64,000 bases of DNA from Humulus lupulus (taxonomy: Eukaryota > Streptophyta > Magnoliopsida > Rosales > Cannabaceae). Position numbers and translations under genes: made by a program. Within the stretch, counting starts at the first letter, position 1, and each line of letters opens with the position of its first letter. The notes beneath the pieces were generated by a model that was given only the letters and a program-made list of their open reading frames with translations, had not been told where the DNA came from and made no database searches. The DNA is taken from positions 77,875,696-77,939,695 of the forward strand of contig NC_084801.1 of NCBI RefSeq assembly GCF_963169125.1, read 5' to 3'. Positions 46,404 to 57,876 of this stretch are shown in pieces.

Positions 46404-46418
46404 CCCCTTTTATATATA
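46404..46418 (-). promoter_or_regulatory. TATA box of the antisense gene
   Basis: TATATATAAAAGGGG on the minus strand, followed by a pyrimidine-rich leader with CTCTCTCCTTCTTCTCTCTTC about 70 bp downstream, typical of plant transcription starts. It lies inside the element between the antisense ATG and the 3' LTR and points away from that LTR. Confidence 0.65.
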
Positions 46419-46660
46419 CGCGAAGGGTCACGTTAGAAGGGCCGTTGGATGGCCCTGATGTGGGATCCAAGGCCCTCCACTCGAAATATGAAACGACGGC
46501 TGGGCATAGGCTAGGCCATTAAATGCGATTCTCGGAAGACGTACCGTCGCCAACAACGATGTTCCACGTGTCAAATGCCTGCGTAAAGAGTGGAAGGTGA
46601 AGAGTTCGTGGGGAAGCCTAAAAATCCCCTACTGTGGCCTTATCCGACGTCGTGTGCCAC

Positions 46661-46682
46661 GAGCAGGGGCTTGGGGGGCAGA
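46661..46682 (+). other. Polypurine tract of the Tat element
   Basis: GAGCAGGGGCTTGGGGGGCAGA directly precedes TGTACGCC of the 3' LTR; purine-rich apart from four pyrimidines. Confidence 0.75.
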
Positions 46683-47440
46683 TGTACGCCTTGATTTTCC
46701 CACGAGCTAATTAGCAAGCTGAGCTGCGGCCTAACCATGGTTATCTCGTGGACATCCCCCACAACCGGATCTGCTTCGTAAGGTCACACCTCCTTAGCTC
46801 GAGGATGGTTGGGGGTTCGCCTCTGGTAACTTAAAGACAGAGTCCGAGCTCTGATGACCGAAGGTCGGGTCAAGCATCCAGCCCGCAGTACGAGCTGGGG
46901 TTGAAGGCTGTGACCCTTTATAAAGTCATCCACGCAAGGTAAACATGCATATATTAGACATCACGTGTCTGATATATCCCTGACTTCTCGGACACGCAGC
47001 AGGAACGTGCGTATTCAGACATCCTCAACTAGGTTGGGCCGTGCAGCCCATTATCCCCTTACCTATTGATTTGACCACACTTATGTGTCAGGTTTAGGAA
47101 TTAATCATGAGTGTCACAGAGTTGACATGATAGGAAAGAAGGTCACGGGATGGCCTTCTTACCAACTCCTAGGTGCCTTCTCCTATAAATATGGAGACCT
47201 TGGGAGTTAATAAGGGTTGGATTCTCTCTTGTAAGAAATACCCTATAATTGTATCCCCTGAATATAGCAATAATATCGACTAGTGGAGTAGAAGGATTTT
47301 AACCTTCGAACCCCTTAAAAAAGGTGTCTCGAGTAGCCATTTCATTTTCCTAAAATCATATATCTATTTCGGTTCAACTTTAGCACTAATCCCTCTCTTT
47401 TCTTTTCTTAATTTCCTGTAAGCGAAGAACCGCGTCAACA
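46683..47440 (+). mobile_element. 3' LTR of the Tat element
   Basis: TGTACGCCTTGATTTTCCC to CCGCGTCAACA, 758 bp, followed by the AAAAT duplication. It keeps the 67-bp segment near its end (with CTTTAGCACTAATCCCTCTC) that the 5' LTR has lost. TATA box at 47184-47192. Confidence 0.92.
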
Positions 47441-49108
47441 AAAATATTTGGAGATTCATTAATATCATAAAATTTATACATTTGAGACCCCAAAATACTG
47501 CTTCGAAAATGTATTACAAATAAAAAATGTAGATATAATTGACCTAAGCGACAAAATAAGCCATTTGCAGTAAATTCCTCAAACAACCTTGGCTGTGGAA
47601 GCTAGGTAGGCTGAACATGTACACACCGCTCCACGCTATCCAACTCATGGTTGATAGACCTTTCCCTTACCCTTACCTGCACCATAGAGCACCCGTGAGC
47701 CGAGGCCCAACAAGAAAACTCAACGCATGAATAATCACAATTCAATCAAATAATATACAGCATAAACAGTAAACTAATATGAATATAGGTTCCTATGCAT
47801 ACCCAGGTGCTTTACCAGGCCTGGGTTCGCGGTCTCCACTGAGAGGGTGGATACAACTCCCTTATAGGGTCTCGCCCTAGCGGCCTGCAATCAGCGTGCT
47901 TGTGTCATTCCTGGCATTTGCCTTTCTCAGCCCTTTGCCGTTTTCTTCCTTCGTCGTTCATTCATAATCATGCACAACATAGCTTAGTATTTACAAGTAT
48001 TCACACATATATTAAACAAAATATTAGGGCCACACCCTATAACACAAATAACACGGCCATGCCCTACTCTACGGGCACAAAAAAATTTCTTACCTGTGTC
48101 CCGAGCTGATAGATTAATGCGAATCTGAGCACGATCCCCTAAACCAAAACTTTGACGTAAAATCTAGATACAATGCCATAGTAAATAGATATCCATCAAT
48201 CCCTAACTAATTAAGAACTTTAGATTATAATGCTAGCCTTCGGAACCTTGAATTCTACTAAACCGGGTAGTAGAATCCTTCCCGAGCATTAACATTTGAT
48301 TTCTCGAGCTTAAAAGCTATAATTGGCCAACATTTCCTATTTGAGCTGCGACCTAACCCTTATGGGCTGCAGCGCACTAAAGTTAGAGAGCCTTGGGCTC
48401 TCATCAAAGGGACACAGGTCGCATCGTGCCTCAGCTTGCACCGCGACGCTTGGGCAAAAATCTGAGGAACCCAAGCCTCAGAGTTCATGAAATTAACCAA
48501 TCTCATTCCTTAACCTAGAATTCAGTCTAGAATTTATATCAAAGCAACAAAAATGATACAAGCACCCAAAAACTTAACTAAAACCTCACTATAACCTAAG
48601 CTTAAACATTTGAGTTCAAAACCTTAAAACTCTTAAAATAAAGAAACTTTTTCTGAATCATACCTTAGTGATAACTCTGACCTTAGACTAGCTTTCCAAC
48701 ACCTCTAGTTGCAAACCCCCAACTTCCAGCCTCAAATTCTGAGTTTTCCCTTCAATTCTACAAAAAATTCCCAAAATCCTCAGCGGCCTAAGGCCAAGGC
48801 TATCACTTGTCTCAAAATGACCAAAACACCCCTTAAACCAACACTTGCCCTTTAACGCCTCGAAGGGAAATCCTGTCATTTGTTGTATTCCGCTAATTCC
48901 TCAAGTCTTTCTATAAATCTCCATTTAATCTCGACATACTTAAACAAGCATTAAATCTCTACCCATTAACCTGTAATCCCAATCACGTAAAATATCCCCA
49001 AAATAGCCCTAGGCTCACCCCGAGTCGGGTATTCGACTCTGTTGTGACTATTTAGCAATTCTGCTCTCTAGAATCGTCTCGAATGACACATCACAAATAT
49101 ATCCCCAC

Positions 49109-51531
49109 TGTAACGTCCCAAATTCCCTAATGTGGCTTAGTGCCTTGATTAGGGGTCCAGGAGGGAAATAACTAGTTAATTGTGTTATTATGTGATTATA
49201 TACATGATTATGTATGTTATATTATTATATGTTTGATTGGCATGCAGGAGGCCCTGTTTCTTACAAGAAGGGCATTTTAGTAATTTTGTCCTATTGAGGG
49301 CATAAATGTATATATATGCATATGTGTTATATGTGCGTGACCACATTTTTATGTGGATATATTTGAGATACTTGGCACTAGGCGATCCTAGGAAGCAAGT
49401 TAGCATTTTAGTCATAACGAGGTCAAATATCGGGCTCAGGGTGAGCCTAGGGGTAATTTGGTACTTAGTACATTACCAAGATTCAGCGAGTAATGGGAAA
49501 TTATTTGGTAATTATTTGAGGATATTGGGAGTAACAGGAATTTGTGAGACGTTAATTATGATTAACGGGATATTTGGCAAATGATAAGTTTGCCCTTGTG
49601 GCATAGGAAGGCAAGACAAAAGGGCAACGGGCATATGTGTCATTTTGGACTCAAAACAAGTGACTTAGTCACCTTCTCCCTTGGTCGAAGGAAGCAAAAC
49701 AGAATACTCTAGCTCTTTCTCTCTCCCTCTCAATTGTACTCTGTTTCCTTCCTCTCTTTTGGTTTGACTTTTTTGATGAAACAAAAGAATCAGTGAGGGT
49801 AAGGTTTGGGGAGTTGAAAGCTTGAGGTTAGGTGTGGTTTGCTGCAGTTAAGGGCGTGTGATTCATAGCTGTGTTAAGGATTATAAACTCTGTTTTAGAT
49901 GGTATTTTTGTTGTGGATTTAGTTGTTCTTGAACTTGAAGGTTCAAGGTATTAGATTGAGTTTTTGGTAGTTTAATGTGTTTAAGCTAGGTTTTGTTGCT
50001 AGATTAGTGCTAATACTTTGCTGAGATTGAGGTGTTATGTTGGGATTGTTTGGAAGGGATTTTTGGTAAGGTTTTGGCTGAGGAAAAATAGGGATTTTTG
50101 GGTTCGCGGGGTCGTGCCACGACCCTGTTCTTGGGTGGCGCGACCCATGTGAACGTAGGGCACAGAGGCGGATCTATTTGGGTAGTCATGCCGCGGCCCG
50201 TGTCTTGATTTTCAAACATGGTTCTTTCTTTCAGGGAGGCATGCCGCAGCCCGCCTGGGCAACCTTGTCCACTTTAGGATTTTATTGAAGGGAATTCAAA
50301 CCTAAAGGCTCAGGATCGATTCTACTACTCTGGTTAGTAGAATTTGTGGTCTCGGAGGCTAGGACTTGGTCCGGAAGCCTTTATTTGCTCGTTATTGACA
50401 AGATTCTATATTTGGTTATGATTAGGTTACCACTAGAGGCTCAATATTAGGATCGTGCTTAAGGGTCATTCTTTTCATACTTTACACTCAGACCTGAGGT
50501 AAGAAGACTACATCCATTATGTGATGTATATGATTAGGGCTTGGTCTGAATGTCAAATATAGTCATCATTGGGCATTGGCCCATGTTGAGAAAGGCTTGA
50601 ATTATCAGTCAAGAATGGAAATAGCACTGAGCGTTGGTCGAAAAGCATTGACTGATCAGTTAAGGACAGCAATAGCGCTGAGCGCTGGTTGAAAGGCATT
50701 TCCTTATCAGCTAAGGGAGGCAATAGCATGCTAACTACTGGTCAATATGATAGATCTAATGAGGAGTACATTATATTCTATTCTGAACGAATGGTCGTAG
50801 AAAACCCAAAGCACCAAGTACGTTGGGCCAGCTCCAAGGCTGGTTATACGGAGGATAGGGCAATGGGCCCCGGGGTGACTTATCAGTCCCAGGTCCTAGG
50901 GCGATGAGCCCCACTATAATTTAAAAATCATGTACTTGGGCAACGGTCCCCTATATGATTCAGTAATCATTTTTTTAGGGCGATTGGCCCCATGTGACAC
51001 TGTAGTCATTTATTTGAATGGTAGGCTTGCATGAGTAAGGATTATTACTTCTAGGCATGCTTATTATGTTTCGTAATGTATGAATTACTACTTATGAGCA
51101 TATTTAAGTTTTCTTGTTGAGCCTTAGCTCATGGGTGCTATGTGGTGCAGGTAAGGGGAAAGGAAAGCTGGACCAGCCATGTGTTAGAGAGCTTAGGTGG
51201 CGACGTGTACATATGCAACCGCTTGACCACCACGGTCAAGGTTTCTCAGAGGAACTAGGGCTAAACCCTATTTTTTCTACTTAGGTCGGCGGATTGTAAC
51301 TTTTGAGTTGTAATGTCCCTTTTGGAACTGTAAACAACTTTGTAAAGGTTATTCTGGAATCCCATGTATAGTTTAATGTTTAATGAAATATCCATTCCTT
51401 TTGACAAAAAATTTTAATCGTAAGCCATTAATCAAATTTAGATGCACGTTTATGGCCTAATGACTTTCCAAGCGAGTAAAGCACTATTTAAAATACACAG
51501 TGTAAGGATCTTGGCTAAACAGGGCGTTACA
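49109..51531 (+). mobile_element. 5' LTR of element C (Del/Tekay-type)
   Basis: TGTAACGTCCCAAATTCCC to AGGGCGTTACA, 2423 bp, inserted in the 5' LTR of A after CCCAC. The conserved LTR block lies at 51109-51158. An imperfect repeat around GGCAATAGCGCTGAGCG lies at 50590-50720. The primer site follows at once, so this is a 5' LTR and not a solo one. Confidence 0.9.
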
Positions 51532-51533
51532 AC

Positions 51534-51545
51534 TTGGTATCAGAG
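51534..51545 (+). other. Primer-binding site of element C
   Basis: TTGGTATCAGAG, two bases after the LTR end, complementary to the 3' end of initiator tRNA-Met as in element A. Confidence 0.9.
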
Positions 51546-52136
51546 TGTGCCAAGGTTAAGTGTTCATGAAGACAGCACTCGACTCAGGGTTCACTAACTA
51601 TTTATGTGGTTCCATGTTTAACTACTTAAATAGGATATAAATACCTTATCTGCTTGCCTTATTAGTTAGCATGAGATATACGGATAGGGCCTGGACCTTG
51701 ACTACTGCATGATATAAAAGGATGTGCTTATAAGCACTGATATTGTATGTGAATACAAAAGAAATGCTTATTAGCATTGTTATATGGACATGTCGGTCAG
51801 GAAATGCTCATTAGCGATGTGATAGATACATGTATGCCTGAAAATGTTTATTAACATTGTTATTTGGTTATAAATGCTAGTAAATGCTTATAAGCACTAT
51901 TAAATGTTAGAAAATGCTTATTAGCATCGCCATTTGCTATAAATGTCAGGATGTGATTATTAGTACTATGTTTGGATATGAATATGAATCGACATGCTTA
52001 TTAGCATGACTATTGAATGTGAATGATTATTTGCTTGGTCTTGGACCATGAAGCGGCAAGAGGTTTAGTTATAAGCTTGGAAATATGCTTCCATGGAAGA
52101 TTGAGTCATGCGTTGGCCAGGTAGATCAAGGCCAGA
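51546..52136 (+). other. Leader of element C with short AAATGCTTATTAGCA repeats
   Basis: No gene. From 51715 to 52010 the phrase AAATGCTTATTAGCATTGTTAT and close variants recur at least eight times at irregular spacing. It is a degenerate short tandem repeat in the untranslated leader. Similar ATGCTTATTAGCATTGTT occurs once in the leader of B (23928-23945). Confidence 0.7.
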
Positions 52137-53260
52137 ATGACAGACAAGGATAATGATAAGAGTCAGACCCCACCGCCAACTTCTGAGAACTGGAAGTAGG
52201 TGCTTGTTGATTTGCAAGCCAGGGTATTGATGCTGGAAGAAGAGATATGCCTCGTGATACAGCAACAGGTTCTTGTAGGGAACATTTTACCAAAGGCACC
52301 AGCTGTCATGGTGCCAACAGTTGAGCAGCCGCTAGAGGTTGGGATCTAATGGGAACCTCTTTATGAAAGGTTCAGGAAACAACACCCTCCAGTCTTTGAG
52401 GGTAGTGTAGATCTTGCTATGGCCGTGCAGATGATGAGCATGGTTACCACCATCGCAGACTTTATGAGGGTGGCTTGGGCCACATCTATGTTTCGGGAGG
52501 ATGCCCGAATTTGGTGGGAAGTGATATCCCTTACCAAAAATGTTAATGCCCTGGATTGGGAAGATTTTAGGACATTGTTCAATAAAAAGTACTACAATGA
52601 TGCCATCAGGGTGGCAAAGGCTGAAGAGTTCAATAGATTACTTCAGGGCAACACAACAGTGACTGAGTATGCCTTGAAATTTGATAGACTGGCAAGTTTT
52701 GTTGGGGAACTGGTACCTACTGATGGTATCAGAAGGGAGAGGTTTCTCTAGGGGCTACAACCTAGCCTGGGATGTTCGCATTACCACTGTGCTAGGGTTA
52801 ACTACCTATGTATAGGTTATTGAGAAGGTGCTTACAGCTGAGATTGCAGAGAATAAAATTTGGTGAAAGAATGCGGCTAAAAGAGATATTAGGAGGATGA
52901 GACCTCCATTTGTGAGTTCAGGTAGGGGTTGGGGGCCCAGTGATTAGAAAAGGAAGGCTCCTAATGCCTTTCCAACTCCAAGCCCTGACAAGAGACCACG
53001 TGGTATTTATACAGGGTGCTAGGGCGGCAATGAGGGCTCGAGGACTTTTCCAGAGTGCGCCAGATGCAAGAGGTGCCTTATAGGGGAGTGTTGGGAAAAG
53101 GCCTTCTTTTTGTGCAGGATAGTGGGACACTTAAAGAAAGATTGCTCAAAGGAAAGAAAGGAAGAACCAAGAAAGGCAGGCAGCTCAACCCCAGCTCGAG
53201 TCTTCGCATTGACATAGGCAGAAGCTGAGGCTGATCCCTCAGTCGTCAGAGGTCAGCTTT
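52137..53260 (+). pseudogene. Element C gag
   Basis: ATG 52137 gives MTDKDNDKSQTPPPTSENWK, then a stop. The same frame continues through ERFRKQHPPVFEGS, FREDARIWWEV, FRTLFNKKYYND and VTEYALKFDRLASF to a stop at 52749. A frameshifted remainder carries the zinc-knuckle region near 53110 (CRIVGHLKKDC preceded by a damaged first Cys pair). Compared with B about 40 bp of the usual KAEQW to FMRDE region are missing (VDLAMAVQMMSM). Confidence 0.82.
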
Positions 53261-55730
53261 TTAGTGCTGGAACCCCTTACACTATTTTAATTGATTATGG
53301 TGCTACACATTCTTTTTTTGCTAGTAGAATTATTGATAGATTGTGTAGACCATGTCATTATTTTGCTGTGGGGTTCAAGACCTTATTTCCCACTGGGGAG
53401 TTAGTAGTATCCAGGAGATGGCTCAGATCATTGATAGTAACAGTGGAAGGCAGAGAGTTGTCAGTTGATTTGATAGAGTTTGTTATGACCGACATTTATA
53501 TGATTTTGGGTATGGACTGGTTAGTGAACTATTGGACAACCATAGATTGTTGAAGGAAAATGGTAACATTGGAACCTAAAGGTGAGGATCCTTTTGTATT
53601 TGTTGGGATTGTGCACGGACCCCGTGTCACTATGATATCATTATTGAGGGCTAGATATCTATTGCAAGGTGGGTGCATAGGATGCTTAGTAAGTGTGGTA
53701 GATACCACTCAGGTTGTGCTGGTGGGACTAGAGGAGACTAGATTAGTCTGTGAATTTTCGAATGTACTTCTAGAGGATTTGCCAGGGTTGCCGTCACACA
53801 GAGAAATTGAAGTTGTTATTGAACTGGCACCAGGGACAGAGCCAGTGTCTAGAGAACCTTACAGAATGGCCCCAATAGAATTAAAAGAACTAAAGTAACA
53901 GCTACAGGAACTGTTAGACTTGGGTTTTATTAGACCCAGTTTCCCACCATGGGGTACACCAGTCTGTTTGTAAAGAAGAAAGATGGTTCTCTGAGAATGT
54001 GTATTAACTACAGGGAATTGAACAAGTTAACAGTGAAGAACAACTATCCTTTGTCAAGGATAGATGATCTATTTTATCAGTTACACGGTAAGACGGTATT
54101 CTCAAAGCTAGATCTTCGATATGGTTATCACAAGCAGAGAATCAAGGAGGGAGATATACCGAAGACTGCTTTTTGCACTAGATATGTGCATTATGAGTTC
54201 TTAGTCATGTCCCTTGCATTGACTAATGCCTAACTGCTTTTATGGATTTGATGAACAGGGTGTTCAAAGATTACCTAGACCAGTTTGTGATCGTCTTCAT
54301 CGACGATATTTTGGTTTATTCTCAGTCAGAGTTACAACATGAGCAACATCTCAGGTTGGTTCTACAGAGGCTGAGGGAGAATAGATTGTTTGTAAAGCTC
54401 AAGAAATGTGAGTTCTGTTTACCTTAGGTAACATTCCTTGGTCATATTGTCATTAGGGATGGGATCTAGGTGGACCCAGCCAAGATTGAGGTAGTCAGGG
54501 ATTAGCCAAGGCTAAGGAACGCCTCCGAGATTAGGAGCTTCCTTCGATTGGCAGGGTATTACAGACATTTTTTGGATGGATTCTCAAAGATTGCTACTTT
54601 CATGACTGAGCTGACACGCAAGAATCAGAAGTTTGCATGGTCAGATAAGTGTGAGAATAACTTATAGGAATTGAAGCAGCGATTGGTTACAGCTCTAGTT
54701 CTGAGTCTTCCAATAGATCACGAGAAGTTTGTAATATAATGTGATGCCTCACATTAGGGTTTGGGTTGTGTTCTTATGCAGTCAGGGAAAGTGATTGCCT
54801 ATGCATCACATTAGTTGGAAGAGTATGAACAAAGATATCCCACTCATGATTTAGAGTTGGCAGCAGTGGTCTTTACATTAAAGGTATGGCAGCATTACCT
54901 TTATGAGGAAAAGGGTGAGATATACACTGAGCACAAGAGCTTGAAGTACTTTTTTCAAACAGAAAGATCTGAACATGAGGCAGAGGTGTTGGCTGGAGTT
55001 GGTGAAGGATTATGATTGTGAAATCCTGTATCCCCCAGGGAAGGCCAACGTGGTGGCAGATGCCTTAAGCCGAAAGGGTCCGAAACATATATACATTGCG
55101 AGATAGATATCCAGATAGTTGGCAAAGGATATGAACAAAGATGGTACAGAGTTATTAGTGGGCTAGTTTGCCAACATTACGCTACAGTCTACCCTATTGG
55201 AGAGAATAAAGGAAGGTCAGTTGGGTGATCCACAACTGACAAAGATCAGAGGGAACATCCTAGCTAGAGTGTCTAGGGAATATGCAGTGTCAGATATAGG
55301 CTTGCTGAGGTACAAGGATTGGATATTTATTTTGATGGACACTATTATTAGACAGGAGATTCTAGATGAATCTCTTGCTAACCCTTACCCATTGCATCCA
55401 GGCACCACGAAGATGTATATCAGGATGTGAGGTCACTATATTGATGGTCGGGGATGAAAAGGGATATGATAGAATATGTGGCTAAGTGCTTGACAAGTCA
55501 ACAAGTCAAGGCTGAACATCAGAGACCAGTAGGGCTATTACAGCTTCTGGACATCACATAGTGGAAATGGGAGGACATAATTTAGTGGGTTTATTATGGA
55601 TCGATACACCAACTCAGCTCACTTCTCACCAGTGAGGACAATGTATACAGTTGACCAGTATGCAGTTCTCTATGTGCAAAAGATAGAGTGCCTTCATGGG
55701 GTTCTGAGGGCGATTGTATCAGATCGAGAT
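53261..55730 (+). pseudogene. Element C pol, ends inside integrase
   Basis: Protease: LIDYGATHSFFAS near 53290, with Tyr where DSG has Ser. [34 protein letters not shown] and the polymerase site FIDDILVYS near 54298. RNase [20 protein letters not shown] (54850 onward), [11 protein letters not shown]. Integrase: LDESLANPYPLHPGTTKMY near 55360, MDRYTNSAHFSPV near 55597, AIVSDRDS near 55712. Sequence stops at the second catalytic Asp, where LTR E begins, so the integrase C-terminus, chromodomain and 3' LTR are absent. Several frameshifts and stops. Confidence 0.85.
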
Positions 55731-56158
55731 TCTAACGTCCCAAACTACCTAATAAGTCTTAGGGCCTTGATTAGGGGGCAAGGATGGAAAATAAAGGAAA
55801 TTATGTGATTATGTGATATATTTGTGTATTATTATATGATTGTCCGAGTTATATTATAATATGACTTGATATGCATGTGGGCCCATTTCTAACTGAAAGG
55901 GCAATTTTCATAGTTTGGCCCATTATGGGTATATTTGGGATATATGTGATATATGTTGTAGACCACATTATTATGAGGATACATTTCGGTTACTCAGCAC
56001 AAGAGGTATATTGGGTATTTGGCACATTACTGGGTTATTGGGTAATGTGGATAAATATTTGATGATATATTTGGAGTTAGTGAAATCAGGACGAAATTCT
56101 GGGGATTTTGACTATTTTTCCCTCGGGGAGGTTTAGGGTACCCCGAGCATTTGGATTT
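55731..56158 (+). mobile_element. Element E: first 428 bp of a Del/Tekay-type LTR
   Basis: TCTAACGTCCCAAACTACC resembles the start of the solo LTR at 9083 (TGTAACGTCC.AAA..TACC). The next 400 bp follow that LTR (GGCCTTGATTAGGGGG, AGACCACATTATTATG, GGGTACCCCGAGC as in other LTRs). It is cut at 56159 by element D. Any remainder would lie beyond D, outside the window. Confidence 0.75.
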
Positions 56159-56445
56159 TGTGGATGCCAAAAATCCACCAAGGAAAAAAGGTCCAGTCCC
56201 TCATTGGAGTAAACTGCTAACAGGGACCGAAGGCGCCAAGTACGCAATAGAGGCAGAAGGTTATTACGTGCCACCAAGAGGCCACACATTTGCAAGGCCC
56301 TAGGCCTCACGAAGCCATTCCATGCCAATGGGAGGCAAGAATTACACACAGGTAAAAGGTCCAAAGAAATCAATTCTAAAACCCCGTAAGGACCACACAC
56401 ATTGCAAGACTATCAAAGAAGGCATCAAGAGCCACGCGCCTGGGT

Positions 56446-57000
56446 CTCGTGGAGGCTGCCTTAGCAACACCTAGTGCCTCGCGCTTGGGTCTTGAGGAGA
56501 CCACCTCGGCCATACCCAGTGCCTCGCGCCTGGGTCTCGCGGAAACCACCTCAGCTACGCCCAGTTCCTTGCGCTTGGGTCTCGCGCAGACCACCTCAGC
56601 CACGGCCAACACCTCGTGCCTGGGTATCGCGGTGACCACCTCGGCATGGAGACTACCTCGGCCACGCCCACCGCCTCGCGTCTGGGTCTCACGAAGACCA
56701 CCTCAGCCACGTCCACTGCCTTGTGCCTGGGTCTCGTGGAGACTGCCTCGGCCACGCCCAGCGCCTTGCGACTTGGTCTCGCGGAGACCACCTCGACCAC
56801 ACCCATTGCCTCGCGCCTGGGTCTCGTGGAGACCACATCGGCCATGCCCTGCACCTCACACCTGGGTCTCGTTGAGACTGCCTCGGCCACGCCCAGTGCC
56901 TCACACCTGGGTCTCGTGGAGACCACCTCGGCCATGCCCAGAGCCTTGCGCCTGGGTCTCGCGGAGACAACCTCAGCCACACCTCGCGCTTAACGCCTGG
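56446..57000. repeat. Minisatellite, 45-bp unit, about 12 copies
   Basis: Unit built on CCTCGGCCACGCCCAGTGCC and TCGCGCCTGGGTCTCG.GGAGACCA. As 45 is a multiple of three and the unit has few stops, long frames are open on both strands (187 codons plus, 141 codons minus) repeating a 15-residue motif. The repeat is GC-rich against an AT-rich background. Confidence 0.95.
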
Positions 57001-57605
57001 GTCACGCCTTAAGCCTCGCGCATAGGGCCACATACCGCTTGCCAATGCATCCTTAGCCAAAGGCATGTCTCACCATAGGCCCATAAGCCTCACCATGTGA
57101 GGCGATGCACCTTGCGCTCAAGGGTCCATGCGAGACCCCATGTCTTGCCTAGATGGAGACCCGCAAAAGGTGCCTTGCCTCATCATATGAGGGGAACTAG
57201 AAAGAGCGCAGCCATCATTTGGTATCGGGCTGGAGTTGGTAAAGGTAGCTAGGTATGTTACTCATGATGGCGTGCAAGCTCTCCAACACTTAGCGAGATA
57301 CAAGGGAGTTGGGAGAAAAGATGTGTCTTGGAAATGTAAGAAGGACCATCAGGTACGAGACATGCATACGGGTACGAGGGGTACGACCCTGAGAAGATAC
57401 AGGCGTGACTCTGACATTCGTATCCGACAAGTAGTGGTGATACGAATTAGTACGAGATGTGGTGGCATGACCTACATGCTTCTGACCATTTATCAGCATC
57501 GACACCATAACCCTATGCTCCACCATGACTTGCGCCACTACCATGACAGCATACCCAAGTACCTTCTTGTCCACTACCTTGACACCAAGGCCGTTAGAGC
57601 CAAGC

Positions 57606-57615
57606 TATAAATATA
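57606..57615 (+). promoter_or_regulatory. TATA box of element D LTR
   Basis: TATAAATATA, about 200 bp before the LTR end and followed by GGGGTTGGAAAA, the same arrangement as at 4336. Confidence 0.6.
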
Positions 57616-57809
57616 ATTCCACCCCTCAAACTAAGGGGTTGGAAAATTCATTGTATACTCAGGCTATTATGCAATATACGAATGTTTACTGCATTGTTGA
57701 TCTGCATTTATTTTTCCTTAAGTCTATTATAAGTTCTTATCTAGCTATCTTCTTACTAACCTTTGAGTTTTCTGACCTAACATCATTGACAAGTTCTCAC
57801 TGTTAATAA

Positions 57810-57829
57810 TTTGGCGCTGTCTGTGGGAA
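57810..57829 (+). other. Primer-site region of element D
   Basis: TTTGGCGCTGTCTGTGGGAA follows the LTR end at once. This TGGCGC-type start is common after LTRs of plant non-chromodomain gypsy elements. The tRNA is not assigned. Confidence 0.6.
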
Positions 57830-57876
57830 GGATAAGTACCAAGCCACTGTTCTTCCATTGATTCCAGCAGAGAAAG

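Larger units (their letters stand above)
35765..47440 (+). mobile_element. Tat-type Ty3/gypsy retrotransposon, full length with antisense gene
   Basis: 11,676 bp: LTR 35765-36455, gag, pol with a second (aRNH) RNase H, a long 3' region with an opposed spliced gene, polypurine tract, LTR 46683-47440. Target duplication is AAAAT (35760-35764 and 47441-47445). Extra antisense open frames between pol and the 3' LTR are known in Tat-lineage elements. The LTRs differ at some 25-30 of about 690 aligned bases by eye (about 96 percent identity). Frameshifts, stops and lost catalytic residues make it non-autonomous. Confidence 0.92.
14617..49108 (-). mobile_element. Retroelement A: old minus-strand Del/Tekay-type Ty3/gypsy element, split by later insertions
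   Basis: Reading from right to left: 5' LTR (49108-47446 plus 35764-35631), primer site (35628-35616), protease to integrase (35299-31081), pol C-terminus (19300-18888), 3' LTR (18887-18261 plus 15896-14617). The gaps are elements B (19301-31080), Tat (35765-47440), G (15897-18260) and a non-autonomous CACTA element (32978-34243). The outer end of the 5' LTR is cut at 49108 by element C. The two LTRs differ by roughly 20-25 percent by eye, so A is the oldest layer. A chimera of two related elements cannot be excluded, because about 45 bp of pol are missing where B sits. Confidence 0.65.
35631..49108 (-). mobile_element. 5' LTR of element A (interrupted by the Tat element, outer end lost)
   Basis: LTR sequence occupies 35631-35764 and 47446-49108. 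The Tat element with its AAAAT duplication lies between. The conserved LTR block is at 47673-47718 (minus). Compared with the 3' LTR, about 300 bp at the outer end are missing, because element C begins at 49109. Confidence 0.75.
56159..57808 (+). mobile_element. 5' LTR of element D (Tat-type)
   Basis: TGTGGATGCCAAAAATCC to CTGTTAATA (canonical CA end mutated to TA), followed by TTTGGCGCTGTCTGTGGGA. It shares its 3' 800 bp or so with the LTR at 2989-4537. It contains a 45-bp minisatellite and a TATA box. Confidence 0.8.

Noticed and set aside
46063..46470. 135-codon minus-strand frame at the start of the antisense unit
   Set aside because: It spans the TATA box and the probable 5'-UTR intron, so it cannot be one message; no domain.
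56376..57066. Open frames of 187, 141 and 125 codons on both strands
   Set aside because: By-products of the 45-bp minisatellite in the LTR of element D; no start context or domain.
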